Source: Mangrovihabitans endophyticus (GTDB taxonomy: Bacteria > Actinomycetota > Actinomycetes > Mycobacteriales > Micromonosporaceae). Taken from it: a stretch of DNA of 64,000 bases. The DNA lies in the NCBI RefSeq assembly GCF_014646155.1, contig NZ_BMMX01000005.1:124001-188000 (forward strand). The letters run 5' to 3'. This document shows positions 33,413-44,069 of the stretch, piece after piece. Position numbers and translations under genes: made by a program. Positions within the stretch are counted from its first letter, which is position 1, and every line of letters begins with the position of its first letter. The notes below the pieces were generated by a model. The model saw only the letters and a program-made list of their open reading frames with translations, was not told where the DNA came from and did not search any database.

Positions 33413-34693
33413 TTAGCGAGTTTCCGCTACGGAGCGTGTTCTTGTGTTCGACCGATCCAGTAGCTGCATCACCGGAGTGCCCGCCACGCCGTGCACCACG
33501 ACCGACACCAGGACGACGAACCCGATGGTCGCCCACAGCAGTCCGATGTCGAGGAAGTATGCGTGCGCCGTCGCATAGGCGAGGTAATAGAACGACCCGA
33601 TGCCGCGGATGCCGAACGCCGCGATGACCCAATGCTGCGCGGCGGTCCCGGGTGCTCCGCGCAGCGAGAGGAACCCGGCCAGCGGCCGGATCACCAGGAT
33701 CAACGCCAGCCCGGTCAGCGCCGCGGGCCAGGTCAGCGGGGCGAGCAGGCCGCTCACCACGGCGCCGCCGAACAGCAGGAGCAGCAGCACCGTCATCAGC
33801 CGCTCGATCTGCTCGGCGAAGTCGTGCAACACCTGGTGGTACTCGTGGGTGCGTTCGGCCGACCGGATGCCCCGGCCGGCGAGGAACACCGCCAGGAAGC
33901 CGTACCCGCCGACCAGCTCCACCAGCCCGTACGCGAGGAAGGTGGCGGCCAGCACGAGGAAACCCTCGGAGTGGCGGGACAGCCGCAGCGACTCCCACCG
34001 GGCGCGGAAGAACAGGCGGCCGAGCAGGCGGCCCACCACCACGCCGCCAGCCGCGCCGACCGCGGTGCGGTAGAGCACGTCCATCAGTGCCCAGCGGCCC
34101 AGCCAGTCGTCGTCGGTGCGGGCGGCCACCGCGATCGCGATCGCCGCGTAGACGAACGGGAACGCCAGCCCGTCGTTGAGCCCGGCCTCCGAGGTGAGCG
34201 TGAACCGCACCTCGTCCTCGGAATCCTGGTCGTCGCTGGGCTCGCCGACCTGGACCTCGGCGGCCAGCACCGGATCGGTGGGCGCCAGCGACGCGCCCAG
34301 CAGCACCGCGGCGGCCGGTACCAGGCCGGCCCACCACCAGCCCAGCAGCGCCACCCCGGCGATGCTCACCGGCATGGCCACGATCAGCATGCGCCGGGTC
34401 GACGACCAGCGCCGACCGCCGAACGGGCGGTCGATCTTCAAGCCGGCGCCCATCAGGGCGACCACCACGCCGATCTCGGTCAGGTGCTGCGCCACGTTCT
34501 TGTGATCCAGCGGGTTGATCTCCGGCAGGCCCAGCGGCAACGCGAAGACGATCATGCCCAGGGCGAGGAAGGCGATCGGCATGGACAGCGGCCGCCGTTC
34601 CACCACGCGGGGCAGGATGCCGGCCAGCAGGGCGCCCACGCCGAGCAGGGCGAAGATCAGGTCGGACGTCTGCACGCCGAAGCGAATGCCCAC
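33413..34693 (-). CDS. Na+/H+ antiporter (CPA1-like)
   Basis: 426 aa from GTG 34693. It is a cation/proton antiporter with about 12 helices. The CPA1-type motif LGASLAPTDPVLAAEVQVGEP is followed by an acidic loop (SDDQDSEDEVRFTL) and the conserved SEAGLNDGLAFPFVY. FGIRGIGSFYYLAYATAHA near residue 370 is also typical. It is unrelated in sequence detail to the antiporter at 18265-19563. There is no clear operon partner; the gene ends 90 bases from the VOC gene. Confidence 0.88.
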   Translation of the reverse strand: MGIRFGVQTSDLIFALLGVGALLAGILPRVVERRPLSMPIAFLALGMIVFALPLGLPEINPLDHKNVAQHLTEIGVVVALMGAGLKIDRPFGGRRWSSTRRMLIVAMPVSIAGVALLGWWWAGLVPAAAVLLGASLAPTDPVLAAEVQVGEPSDDQDSEDEVRFTLTSEAGLNDGLAFPFVYAAIAIAVAARTDDDWLGRWALMDVLYRTAVGAAGGVVVGRLLGRLFFRARWESLRLSRHSEGFLVLAATFLAYGLVELVGGYGFLAVFLAGRGIRSAERTHEYHQVLHDFAEQIERLMTVLLLLLFGGAVVSGLLAPLTWPAALTGLALILVIRPLAGFLSLRGAPGTAAQHWVIAAFGIRGIGSFYYLAYATAHAYFLDIGLLWATIGFVVLVSVVVHGVAGTPVMQLLDRSNTRTRSVAETR

Positions 34694-34727
34694 GCCACGC
34701 CGCGGATAACCGCGGCGGCTTTCACCG

Positions 34728-35402
34728 TCACTTCAGGTCGGCGATGGGGGTGTCGGCCAGATGCTCCCGTAGCTGCGCCGGATTCGCGTACGTGCACACC
34801 GCGCCGGCGTCGGTCAGCTCGGCCGCGCTGGTGCCACCGCAGGTCAGCCCGATGCACGGAATGTCCAGCTTGGCGGCGGCGGCCACGTCCCAGACCGCGT
34901 CGCCGACGAACACCGCCCGGCGCGGGTCGACCTGCGACTGGTCCAGCGCCGCGGCCAGGATGTCCGGCTCGGGCTTGCTCTGCTCCGCATCGGCCGAGGA
35001 GGTCGCCGCGGTGATCACCTCGTCGGAGTCCAGCACCCGGCACAGGTGCTGGAGCTCGGCGCCGCTCGCCGAGGACGCCAGCACCACGGCGAGGCCGCCG
35101 TCGGCGCACGCCCGCAGCAGATCGCCGGCGCCGGGCAGCGGACGCAGGCGTTCCCACCAGGCGCCGTACAGCACGTCGTGCGCGGTCGCCATCTCGGCGT
35201 CGTGATCGCGGTCGCGGTCGGTGCCCAGCAGATGGTCGAGGATCTTGTCCGAGCCCATGCCGATCGCTCGGTGGATCTCGGCCATCGACACGTCCAGCGA
35301 ATGCTGACGGATCGCCTCCCACCAGGAGACGGTGTGCAGGTAGGTGCTGTCGACGAGGGTGCCGTCGACGTCGAAGAGGACTCCCGGGCGGCGCTGTGTC
35401 AT
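34728..35402 (-). CDS. HAD-family phosphatase
   Basis: 224 aa from ATG 35402, which overlaps the stop of the SpoIIE-type gene (ATGA). HAD motifs are VLFDVDGTLVDST (I, nucleophile Asp), VLASSASGAE (II), SKPEPDILAAAL (III) and VFVGDAVWDVAAA (IV). The cap is of the beta-phosphoglucomutase/phosphoglycolate phosphatase type. The substrate is unknown. Co-translation with a stress phosphatase gene suggests co-expression more than shared biochemistry. Confidence 0.88.
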   Translation of the reverse strand: MTQRRPGVLFDVDGTLVDSTYLHTVSWWEAIRQHSLDVSMAEIHRAIGMGSDKILDHLLGTDRDRDHDAEMATAHDVLYGAWWERLRPLPGAGDLLRACADGGLAVVLASSASGAELQHLCRVLDSDEVITAATSSADAEQSKPEPDILAAALDQSQVDPRRAVFVGDAVWDVAAAAKLDIPCIGLTCGGTSAAELTDAGAVCTYANPAQLREHLADTPIADLK

Positions 35403-37555
35403 GGTCCGGCATTGCCCGGAATCAGCATTTCGAACCACACCGTCGACCCGCGCACCGTCGGATCGGTCCCCCAGGCGTCACTGAGTTCCTCGATCAGTCC
35501 CAGGCCGCGCCCGCGGCTGCTGAGCGCGTCGGTGCGGGCCCGGGTCACGCTGCCCCGGGTGCCGGTGTCGGCCACCGAGACCAGCAGCCGTTCGGCGCTC
35601 AGATCGATGTGCACCTGCGCGGGGGTGCCGGCGTGCAGCAGCGCGTTGGTGGTCAGCTCGCTGGTGCACAGGATGGCCGCGCCGATCACCGCCTCGGGCA
35701 CCGACCACTCGCGCAGGCGGTTGGTCATCCACTGCCGCACCCGGCTCGGGCCGGTGGGCTCGGCGGCCACCTGCATGGTCGCCGAGCGGCTGAGGGCCAC
35801 CGCGTGCTCCACCGCGAGCACCGCCACGTCGTCGTCGGTGGTGCCCTCCACCGCTCCCGTTGCGAGCGAGCACAGGTTGCGCGGGTCGCCGCTGCCGGCC
35901 GAGGCCGCCGCCGCCACCAGCGCGTCCAGCCCGTCGTTGAGCGCGCGGCCCCGCCGTTCCACCACGCCGTCGCTGAACATCAGGATGGTGTCGCCCGGCT
36001 CGATCGTGATCACTCCGGTCTGCCAGCGTCCGCCCAGGCCCAGCGGGGCGCCCGGTGGCACCTTGACGAGCTCGGCGGTGGCCGGCTCGCCCCGGAAACC
36101 GGCCCGGCGCAGCACCGGCGGCGGATGGCCCGCGCTGGCCAGCGTGATCGTCCCGTCGGCCGGGTCCAGCAGGCCGAAGACCACGGTCACGAAGATTTCT
36201 TCGTTGCGGGACTCGGCGCCCAGCGACCCGACCAGCCGGTCCAGTCCGGCCAGCACGCTGGGCGGGGCCGGATCGGTCAGCGCGAGCGCGCGCAGCGCCG
36301 CCCGGACCTGGCCCATCACGGCGGCCGCGCGCACGTCGTGCCCGGCCACGTCGCCGAGCACCATCGCCAGCCGCCCGTCGGGCAGTTCGAACGCGTCGTA
36401 GAAGTCGCCGCCCGCGGCGTTGCCGTCCACCCCGACGTCGTAGCGTGCCGCGATGCGGAAGGTGTCCAGCTCCGGCAGATGCTCCGGCAGCATGCTGCGC
36501 TGCAGTAGCTGGGCGGTGCCGTGTTGGGCCTCGAACCGGCGGGCCCGCTCGGCGGCCTGCGCCACCAGTTCCCCGGCCGCGTCCAGCAACGCACGCTCGG
36601 CCGGCAGCCACGGGTGCGGCGAGCGATATCCCACGGTCAGCGCGCCCCGCAGGGACGGCGCGCGCAGCGGGATGGCGGCCAGTGCCCGGATCCGCCGCTC
36701 GTGCCGGTCGCTGGCGATCTTCATGAGGGGGGAGCCGTCCGGTTCGAACGAGGCTCGTCCCGACTGCGCCACGGCGACCAGCGGATAGCCCTCATCCGCG
36801 ACGATCCGCTTCCACAACGGCGGCAGCCGTTCATCGGCCTCGTCGAGCATCTCGCCGCGGATGCGGCGCACGTACCGGTATCCGGCGCCGTCGTCGACCG
36901 CGAACACGCAGTGGTCGACGTCGAACGACGACATGGCGTAGGAGAGCACCACCCGTGCCACGTCGTCGATGGTCAGGGCGCCCGCGAGACGCGACGTGAG
37001 CTCGCCCAGGCTCTGCAGGTGACGGGTCACCTGCGTGGTCTCCGCCGCCACGGTCAGCACGCCGACGGCCCGGTCGTGGCTGTCCCGCACCACGGAGTGG
37101 CCCCGGGTGAAGAACGCGTGTTCGGGCCGCCCGGCGTCGCCGCGCGGCAAGGTCATCTGGGTCTCCGGTTCGAGCTGCGCCCGGCCGCTGCGATAGACCT
37201 CCTGCACCACGCCGCCCACGTCCGAGGAATGCCACAGCTCCCCGAAGGTCTCCGCGGCGGGTCGGCCCATCGCCACCGGATGCCACGCCGAGATCACCTG
37301 GGCGTACGCGTCGTTGTAGAGCAGCAAGTAGTCGTCGCCGCAGGTCAGCGCCATCGGCACCGGGGAGGCGAGCATGAGATCGACGGTCGCCCGCACCACC
37401 GGGTCCCACTCCGGCACCGGGCCGAGCGTGGTCTGCTCCCAGGCCACCGACCGGATCAGCGCCGCGCACCCGGGGACGTCGCCGGCGGGCGTGCTCGCCG
37501 TTTGGGGCGCCGCACCCGTCTGCGACGGCAGCGTGGATCCTCCCGTGCCGACCAT
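35399..37555 (-). CDS. PAS-GAF-SpoIIE phosphatase with HATPase domain
   Basis: About 718 aa from ATG 37555; an in-frame ATG 37618 would add 21 residues. Domains in order: a PAS-like region (about 50-150, LASPVPMALTCGDDYLLLYND), a GAF region (180-340), a SpoIIE/PP2C phosphatase (about 350-570, AAGGDFYDAFELPDG, LGDVAGHDVRAAAVMG, MFSDGVVERRG, DDDVAVLAVE) and a C-terminal anti-sigma-type HATPase (LCTSELTTNALLHAG, GRGLGLIEELSDAWG). This combines phosphatase and kinase-like functions of partner-switching control of stress sigma factors. No anti-sigma antagonist is next to it. Confidence 0.88.
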   Translation of the reverse strand: MVGTGGSTLPSQTGAAPQTASTPAGDVPGCAALIRSVAWEQTTLGPVPEWDPVVRATVDLMLASPVPMALTCGDDYLLLYNDAYAQVISAWHPVAMGRPAAETFGELWHSSDVGGVVQEVYRSGRAQLEPETQMTLPRGDAGRPEHAFFTRGHSVVRDSHDRAVGVLTVAAETTQVTRHLQSLGELTSRLAGALTIDDVARVVLSYAMSSFDVDHCVFAVDDGAGYRYVRRIRGEMLDEADERLPPLWKRIVADEGYPLVAVAQSGRASFEPDGSPLMKIASDRHERRIRALAAIPLRAPSLRGALTVGYRSPHPWLPAERALLDAAGELVAQAAERARRFEAQHGTAQLLQRSMLPEHLPELDTFRIAARYDVGVDGNAAGGDFYDAFELPDGRLAMVLGDVAGHDVRAAAVMGQVRAALRALALTDPAPPSVLAGLDRLVGSLGAESRNEEIFVTVVFGLLDPADGTITLASAGHPPPVLRRAGFRGEPATAELVKVPPGAPLGLGGRWQTGVITIEPGDTILMFSDGVVERRGRALNDGLDALVAAAASAGSGDPRNLCSLATGAVEGTTDDDVAVLAVEHAVALSRSATMQVAAEPTGPSRVRQWMTNRLREWSVPEAVIGAAILCTSELTTNALLHAGTPAQVHIDLSAERLLVSVADTGTRGSVTRARTDALSSRGRGLGLIEELSDAWGTDPTVRGSTVWFEMLIPGNAGP

Positions 37556-37567
37556 GAGCTCAGCGTA

Positions 37568-37597
37568 GCCCGCATCGTCCGTTTGGACGATGCGGGC
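37568..37597. promoter_or_regulatory. 13-bp inverted repeat upstream of the SpoIIE-type gene
   Basis: GCCCGCATCGTCC and GGACGATGCGGGC form a perfect 13-bp stem around GTTT. It lies between the two candidate start codons (37618 and 37555). A coding role is unlikely for such symmetry, so I favour the downstream start and read this as an operator or mRNA leader hairpin. Confidence 0.5.
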
Positions 37598-37780
37598 AGG
37601 GCCCAACGTCGGATTCATGGCAGTACGTCGGGGGCTTCTCTGCCCTATACCCGCGATGCGGCGGGATACGCGTGTGGTTGGTGGGGTTCGGTGAGCGGAA
37701 ACCTTTCCGGCGTCCTAAGGTCGTCAAGGCCGGTCGCCGACCGGCGCGAAACGATCGGAACTGTGACGCGAGGAGAACTG

Positions 37781-39376
<1,596 letters not shown>

Positions 39377-39397
39377 CCGCCGCGAGCCCGCGACCGG

Positions 39398-39739
39398 TCA
39401 GAGGCCGCGGGCGAGCACGCAGACCGCCAGCAGGCGGTGGATCACCCAATCGGCGTGGCGCCAGTCGATCTCACCGGTCGGCGGGCGCCAGCCGTGCTTG
39501 TGTGCCGCGTCGCGGATGCCCTCCGCGTACGCGGCCAGGATCACCGGGTTGAGCGGTTCGAGGTCGCCTTCCAGGCTGTCGCGCACCGCGGCCGCGTGCT
39601 GATCCACGGCCGCGAGCAGCCGGAGATCGGAAGACATCGCGTCGAAGCCGGTGCCGACCGCGGCTGTCAACTCGTCGAGCGCGGCGAGGGCGGAGCGCAG
39701 AGCTGCGCGAGCGGCAGGGCCGCTGAACAGGCCATTCAT
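39398..39739 (-). CDS. Hypothetical protein, 113 aa
   Basis: I do not recognise a family. The product is helical and soluble: ARAALRSALAALDELTAAVG, then LRLLAAVDQHAAAVRDSLEG and IDWRHADWVIHRLLAVCVLA. There is no ribosome binding site at ATG 39739. Instead TACCGT ends eight bases upstream, so a leaderless mRNA is likely. It converges with the repeat-bearing membrane protein gene 21 bases away. Confidence 0.6.
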   Translation of the reverse strand: MNGLFSGPAARAALRSALAALDELTAAVGTGFDAMSSDLRLLAAVDQHAAAVRDSLEGDLEPLNPVILAAYAEGIRDAAHKHGWRPPTGEIDWRHADWVIHRLLAVCVLARGL

Positions 39740-39804
39740 GCTTTGAGACGGTAGGAACGCCGGGGTGACCGTCGGTTCTCGTGACCGGTGCAGGTCGGTT
39801 GACG

Positions 39805-40020
39805 TCAGTCGGCCTCCGCCTCGGCCTCGGTCATCGGACGCCGCCGCTGGGCGTCGTCGGCGAGAATCACCGTGGCCACGAGCAGCGCCACAACCACGGC
39901 GAACAACCACGACGCGTCGTCGGCGAGCTTGGCGGCCAGAGGCGCCTGGAACGCGGTGATCAGAAAGGCTGTCCAGGCGACACGGCGCTGGCGGGGGGAG
40001 AGGAAACCGGCAGATCGCAC
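39805..40020 (-). CDS. Small membrane protein, 71 aa
   Basis: Two hydrophobic segments (VAWTAFLITAFQAPLAAKLA and WLFAVVVALLVATVILA) joined by a short DDAS turn, with a basic N-terminus (SPRQRRVA) and an acidic tail (TEAEAEAD). The start is taken as GTG 40020; there is no clear ribosome binding site. It is divergent from the lipoprotein gene. I do not recognise the family. Confidence 0.6.
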   Translation of the reverse strand: MRSAGFLSPRQRRVAWTAFLITAFQAPLAAKLADDASWLFAVVVALLVATVILADDAQRRRPMTEAEAEAD

Positions 40021-40087
40021 CCGGACAGTTTTGCTCGAAGGGGACGCATCGCCGTCACCCGTTCGGCCGAACATCCGTTGTCCGATA

Positions 40088-40795
40088 GTGCGATCACTGC
40101 TGAGTCTGACCGGCTCAATGATCACCGCCGTGGCGGTGGTGGCGCTGGCCGGTTGCGCCGTCGGAACCCCTGATGACCTGCGGTCCGGCACCGGTCATCT
40201 GGTCGAAGGTGGCCCGGCCGGACAGGGCGACCTGCGCCTCACCGTGCGGGACGCGGCGTCGCGGATCGTGGTCCGCACGGCCGACCTGCCGGGCTTGCTG
40301 TACCGGGTCAGCAGCCCGCCCGGTGCGGGCCTGGCCCCGGCGGTCACCGCGGATCCGGACGGGCTGCGGCTGCGGCTGCGCCCCACCGGCACGAACGGTC
40401 CGGACACGGTGACGATCCTGCTCAGCTCCGCCGTCCGGTGGGATCTGCGCCTGCCCGCCGGGGCGGGGGAGCAGGAACTGGACCTGGCCGGCGGCCGGTT
40501 GCGCCGCATCGCCATCGGCGCCGGCGGACTGATCACCCTGCGGCTGCCCCCGCCGCGTGGCACCGTGCCGGTGGTCCTGCCCGACGGTGCCGGGGACGTC
40601 GCGGTGACCGTGCCGCCGGCGACCAAGACGTTGATCAGGTTGCGGGGCGGCGCCGCGGGTGACGTGTCCACACCCTGGTGGTCCGGCGACGGGCGACCGG
40701 CCGGCGCGGTGCTGGCCGCCCGCGGATGGACCGGAGCCGACGACCGGTACGCGGTGGACGCGCGCGCCGGGCTGGGCAGCCTGTCGGTGCGGTAG
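40088..40795 (+). CDS. Lipoprotein with adhesin-like beta domain
   Basis: 235 aa from GTG 40088. The signal peptide (LSLTGSMITAVAVVALAGC) ends in a lipobox LAGC with Cys23. The mature part is beta-rich with repeating short strands (LRLTVRDAASRIVVRTADL, IRLRGGAAGDVSTPWWS). The pattern recalls DUF4097-type beta-helical or putative adhesin domains, but the match is only by general appearance. No functional partner is evident. A hairpin terminator follows 23 bases after the stop. Confidence 0.65.
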   Translation: MRSLLSLTGSMITAVAVVALAGCAVGTPDDLRSGTGHLVEGGPAGQGDLRLTVRDAASRIVVRTADLPGLLYRVSSPPGAGLAPAVTADPDGLRLRLRPTGTNGPDTVTILLSSAVRWDLRLPAGAGEQELDLAGGRLRRIAIGAGGLITLRLPPPRGTVPVVLPDGAGDVAVTVPPATKTLIRLRGGAAGDVSTPWWSGDGRPAGAVLAARGWTGADDRYAVDARAGLGSLSVR

Positions 40796-40818
40796 ACCCC
40801 GGTCGGCACCACCCACGA

Positions 40819-40850
40819 AGCGGCCGCCGGGGGTCACCCCGGCGGCCGCT
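40819..40850. terminator. Hairpin terminator between convergent genes
   Basis: A perfect 14-bp stem AGCGGCCGCCGGGG/CCCCGGCGGCCGCT with loop GTCA lies between the lipoprotein gene and the minus-strand SRPBCC gene. It can serve both strands. No T-run follows. Confidence 0.65.
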
Positions 40851-40870
40851 GTCCCGGCAGGGATGGCACG

Positions 40871-41335
40871 TTATGAGCCGGGCCGGTCCACCTGGCCCCG
40901 CCACCCGCCGGACTCCACCCCGCCGCGGCCTTCGATGTACTCCTTGAACCGCTTCAAGTCGCCCTTGACCTGCCGGTCAAGGAAGCCCAGCCGGGCGCCG
41001 GCCTGCTCGGTGACGCCCTGCGGTTCGAAGTCCATCTGGCAGGTGACCCGCGTGTGCGTGTCGTCGAGCCGATGGAAGGTCACCACACCGGCCTGCTTGC
41101 TGCCCTCCGTGGAAGTCCAGGCAACCCGCTCGTCGGGCATCTGCTCGGTGATCTCGGCGGCGAATTCGCGCTTCACACCGTCTATCTCGGTCTTCCAATG
41201 GGTCATGGTGGCGTCCGTCTGGCGGATCTCGGTGACGCCGCTCATGAATCGAGGAAACTCCTCGAACTGGGTCCATTGGTTGTACGCGGTGCGCACCGGT
41301 ACGTCGACGTCGACGGATTCGGTCACGGTAGTCAC
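40871..41335 (-). CDS. SRPBCC-family (polyketide cyclase-like) protein
   Basis: 154 aa from GTG 41335, preceded by AAGGAGGAA. It has a START/SRPBCC hydrophobic-ligand fold: ESVDVDVPVRTAYNQWTQFE, FPRFMSGVTEI, THWKTEIDGVKREFAAEITE and VTFHRLDDTHTRV. These are single-domain stress-linked proteins of unknown ligand in actinomycetes rather than true aromatases. It follows the BrkB-type gene by 55 bases and may share its transcript. Confidence 0.85.
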   Translation of the reverse strand: MTTVTESVDVDVPVRTAYNQWTQFEEFPRFMSGVTEIRQTDATMTHWKTEIDGVKREFAAEITEQMPDERVAWTSTEGSKQAGVVTFHRLDDTHTRVTCQMDFEPQGVTEQAGARLGFLDRQVKGDLKRFKEYIEGRGGVESGGWRGQVDRPGS

Positions 41336-41390
41336 GGCAAATTCCTCCTTCGTGTACTCCCCGGCTCAGCCGGGCTCCCACCGTCCACGA

Positions 41391-42401
41391 CTAACGGGTG
41401 CCCTGGTCCGCCTCGGCCAAACCCTCCCGCGGCGCCAGCGGCGTCCGCGTCGGCACGTCACCGGCCTGGGCCAGCCGGGCGCGCTGCACCTCGGCGTTGA
41501 CCTCGACACCGAGCAGCACCGCCGTGTTGGACAGGTAAAGCCAGACCAGGAACGCCATCACCGCGCCGAGGCTGCCGTACGTGCGGTCGTAGGATCCGAA
41601 GTTGGCCACGTACAGGCCGAACCCGAAGGACACCGCCGTCCACACCACCAGGGCGACCGCGCCGCCCACGGTGAGCCACCGGAACCTCGGCTGTTTGACG
41701 TTCGGCGCGATCCAGAACAGCAGGGAGATCAGCAGAATCGCGATCACCACGAGCACCGGCCAGCGGCCGACCGAATAGAGCAGGCGCGCGGTGTCGCCCG
41801 CGCCGAGACGGTCGCCCACCGCGTCCACCAGCGGACCGCTGATCACCAGCCCGGTCGCCGCCACGGCGAGCAGCACCAGCGCGACCGCGGCCAGGGCGAG
41901 CTCCAGCAGTTGCAGCTTCCACCACGCGCGACCCTCGCGGACGCCGTAGATGCGGTTGGACGCGCGGGTGAACGCCGCGACGTATCCCGAGGAGGACCAC
42001 ACGGCGATCAGCAGGCCGAAACCGAGCAGCACCCGGGCCGAACTCTGCTCCACCAGCAGCGAGTTGAGCAGGGAGGTGACGGTGTCGTTGGCGACCACCG
42101 AGCTGAGGCCCAGTTCGCGCAGGATGCCGAGCACCGCCTCGACCGCGGCCGGACCGTCGGCCACCAGGTTGACCAGCGCCACCACGACCAGCAGGGCAGG
42201 GATCAACGCGGTGACCGCGCTGTAGGTCATCGCGCCGGCGAAATCCGCGCAGTCGTCGTCGAGGTAGCCGGTAATGCTGCGCCACAGCACCCGGCGCCAG
42301 GCCGGCCAGGGCATCTGGCGGAGGCGGAACGGCAATTCGTGCGGACTCGCCGCGGCGGTGCGGTCTTCGGCTTCCTTGTCCACCGTCGGCTGCATCGTCA
42401 T
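41391..42401 (-). CDS. YihY/BrkB-family membrane protein
   Basis: 336 aa from ATG 42401 (GAGGGAG seven to eight bases upstream). It has six helices of the YihY/UPF0761 family: DDDCADFAGAMTYSAVTALI, LLLGFGLLIAVWSSSGYVAA, FTRASNRIYGV, and the C-terminal YGSLGAVMAFLVWLYLSNTA with VLLGVEVNAEV. It is often mislabelled ribonuclease BN; the actual function (transport or envelope) is unsettled. It is divergent from the CrtI-like oxidase gene with 75 bases between. Confidence 0.88.
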   Translation of the reverse strand: MTMQPTVDKEAEDRTAAASPHELPFRLRQMPWPAWRRVLWRSITGYLDDDCADFAGAMTYSAVTALIPALLVVVALVNLVADGPAAVEAVLGILRELGLSSVVANDTVTSLLNSLLVEQSSARVLLGFGLLIAVWSSSGYVAAFTRASNRIYGVREGRAWWKLQLLELALAAVALVLLAVAATGLVISGPLVDAVGDRLGAGDTARLLYSVGRWPVLVVIAILLISLLFWIAPNVKQPRFRWLTVGGAVALVVWTAVSFGFGLYVANFGSYDRTYGSLGAVMAFLVWLYLSNTAVLLGVEVNAEVQRARLAQAGDVPTRTPLAPREGLAEADQGTR

Positions 42402-42476
42402 GTGCCGGGCTCCCTCGCTCCCCGTCACCGCTACCCTGCGGTTGTTTGCGGCAAACGCGAAGGGTGGGGCTGGGCC

Positions 42477-44069
42477 GTGGAGGCAGTGGACGCCGTGGTC
42501 ATCGGCGCGGGGCACAACGGCCTGGTCGCGGCTAATCTGCTGGCCGACGCCGGCTGGGACGTGGAGGTGCTGGAGGCGACCGCCCAGCCCGGCGGCGCGG
42601 TGCGTTCCGGGCACATCACCGCCCCCGGATATCTGAGCGACCTGTTCAGCTCGTTTTATCCGCTCGGGTACGCCTCACCGGTGCTGCGTTCGCTGCGGCT
42701 GGACGAGCAGGGGCTGACCTGGACGCACGCCCCGGACGTGTTCACCCATCTGCTGCCCGACGGGCGCGCCGCGACCGTCAACCGCGACCTCACCACCACC
42801 ATGGCCTCGATGGAACAGTTCGCCGCCGGGGACGGCGAACGCTGGCGACGCGCGTACGAGGAATGGTGTGCCGCCTCGCCGCACCTGCTCGACGCGGTGC
42901 TGGGCCCGTTCCCGCCGGTACGGGCCGGGCTGCGTCTGGCCCGGCGGCTGCGTGCCGCCGGCCTGCTGCGACTGGCGCGGCGTGTGGTGCTGCCCGCCCG
43001 CGAGATGGGCCGCGAGCTCTTCGCCGGCCAGGGCGGCGCGCTGGCCCTCGCCGGATGCGGCCTGCACACCGATCTGTCGCCGGACCAGCCCGGCAGCGGC
43101 GTGTACGGCTGGCTGCTGGCCATGCTGGGCCAGGAACACGGTTGGCCGGTCCCGGTCGGCGGATCGCAACGGATCACCGATGCGCTCGTCGACCGGTTGC
43201 GCGCACGGGGCGGCCGGATCACGTACGGCGCCCGGGTGACGCGCGTGCTCACCGCCCGGGGGCGGGCCATGGGCGTACGGACCGCGGACGGGTCCGACCG
43301 GCGTGCCCGCCGCGCCGTGCTGGCCGACGTGCCAGCGCCCGCGCTCTACCTGGACCTGGTCGGCGCGTCCCGGCTACCGCCGCGGCTCGCCGAGGACCTG
43401 GCGCATTTCCGGTGGGACGGCGCTACGGTCAAGGTCGACTGGGCGGTGTCGTCGCGCATCCCGTGGCGCAACCCGGCCGTCGCGGGTGCCGGGACCGTGC
43501 ATCTGGGCGCCGACCTCGACGGCCTGTCCCGGTACGCCACACAGCTCGCGGCTTCAGAGGTGCCGCGCCGTCCCTTTCTGCTGCTCGGCCAGATGACCAC
43601 GGCGGATCCGTCACACTCGCCGGAGGGCACCGAATCGGCCTGGGCCTATACGCATCTGCCGCACCGGGAATCCTGGTCGGCGGACGAGATCTCCGCGCAC
43701 GTGGAACGCATCGAGGCGGTGATCGAGGACCACGCGCCGGGCTTCGCCCGGAACGTCGTCGGGCGTCACGTCTTCTCGCCCGCGGATCTGGAGGAGGCCG
43801 ACCCGAGCCTGGTCGGCGGCGCGCTGGCCGGCGGAACCGCGGCGGTCTATCAGCAATTGTTCCTGCGGCCGGTGCCGGGCCTGGGGAGGGCGGACACCCC
43901 GGTGGACCGGCTCTACCTGGCGAGCGCATCGGCACACCCTGGCGGAGGTGTGCACGGTGCACCCGGTGCGAACGCGGCACGGGCGGCGCTGGCCCGGGAT
44001 CGCCGCGTCACCGGCGGGTGGTATCACGCGATGATCGATGCGGCGCATCGATCGGTTTACTCGCCCTGA
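42477..44069 (+). CDS. CrtI-like FAD-dependent oxidoreductase
   Basis: About 530 aa from GTG 42477. FAD fold of the phytoene desaturase/amine oxidase family: VVIGAGHNGLVAANLLADAG, VLEATAQPGGAVRSGHI, VPVGGSQRITDALVDRLR and the C-terminal LYLASASAHPGGGVHGAPGA. The family includes carotenoid desaturases and many uncharacterised oxidoreductases. No crtB, crtE or crtY genes are near, so carotenoid synthesis is not supported. Its last 13 bases overlap the convergent small membrane gene. Confidence 0.85.
   Translation: MEAVDAVVIGAGHNGLVAANLLADAGWDVEVLEATAQPGGAVRSGHITAPGYLSDLFSSFYPLGYASPVLRSLRLDEQGLTWTHAPDVFTHLLPDGRAATVNRDLTTTMASMEQFAAGDGERWRRAYEEWCAASPHLLDAVLGPFPPVRAGLRLARRLRAAGLLRLARRVVLPAREMGRELFAGQGGALALAGCGLHTDLSPDQPGSGVYGWLLAMLGQEHGWPVPVGGSQRITDALVDRLRARGGRITYGARVTRVLTARGRAMGVRTADGSDRRARRAVLADVPAPALYLDLVGASRLPPRLAEDLAHFRWDGATVKVDWAVSSRIPWRNPAVAGAGTVHLGADLDGLSRYATQLAASEVPRRPFLLLGQMTTADPSHSPEGTESAWAYTHLPHRESWSADEISAHVERIEAVIEDHAPGFARNVVGRHVFSPADLEEADPSLVGGALAGGTAAVYQQLFLRPVPGLGRADTPVDRLYLASASAHPGGGVHGAPGANAARAALARDRRVTGGWYHAMIDAAHRSVYSP

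Noticed and set aside
36521..37780. N-terminal extension of the AEEARK membrane protein
   Set aside because: It runs antisense through the SpoIIE-type phosphatase gene. The ATG at 37781 has a good ribosome binding site and begins a membrane protein.
41391..42401. Ribonuclease BN
   Set aside because: The YihY family was once labelled RNase BN, but the protein is a polytopic membrane protein without nuclease motifs.
40659..42476. Upstream extension of the CrtI-like frame (about 600 codons)
   Set aside because: It runs antisense through the SRPBCC and BrkB genes. Protein similarity begins at GTG 42477 (VDAVVIGAGHNGL).
42477..44069. Carotenoid biosynthesis cluster
   Set aside because: Only a CrtI-like oxidase is present; no phytoene synthase, GGPP synthase or cyclase lies in the window.
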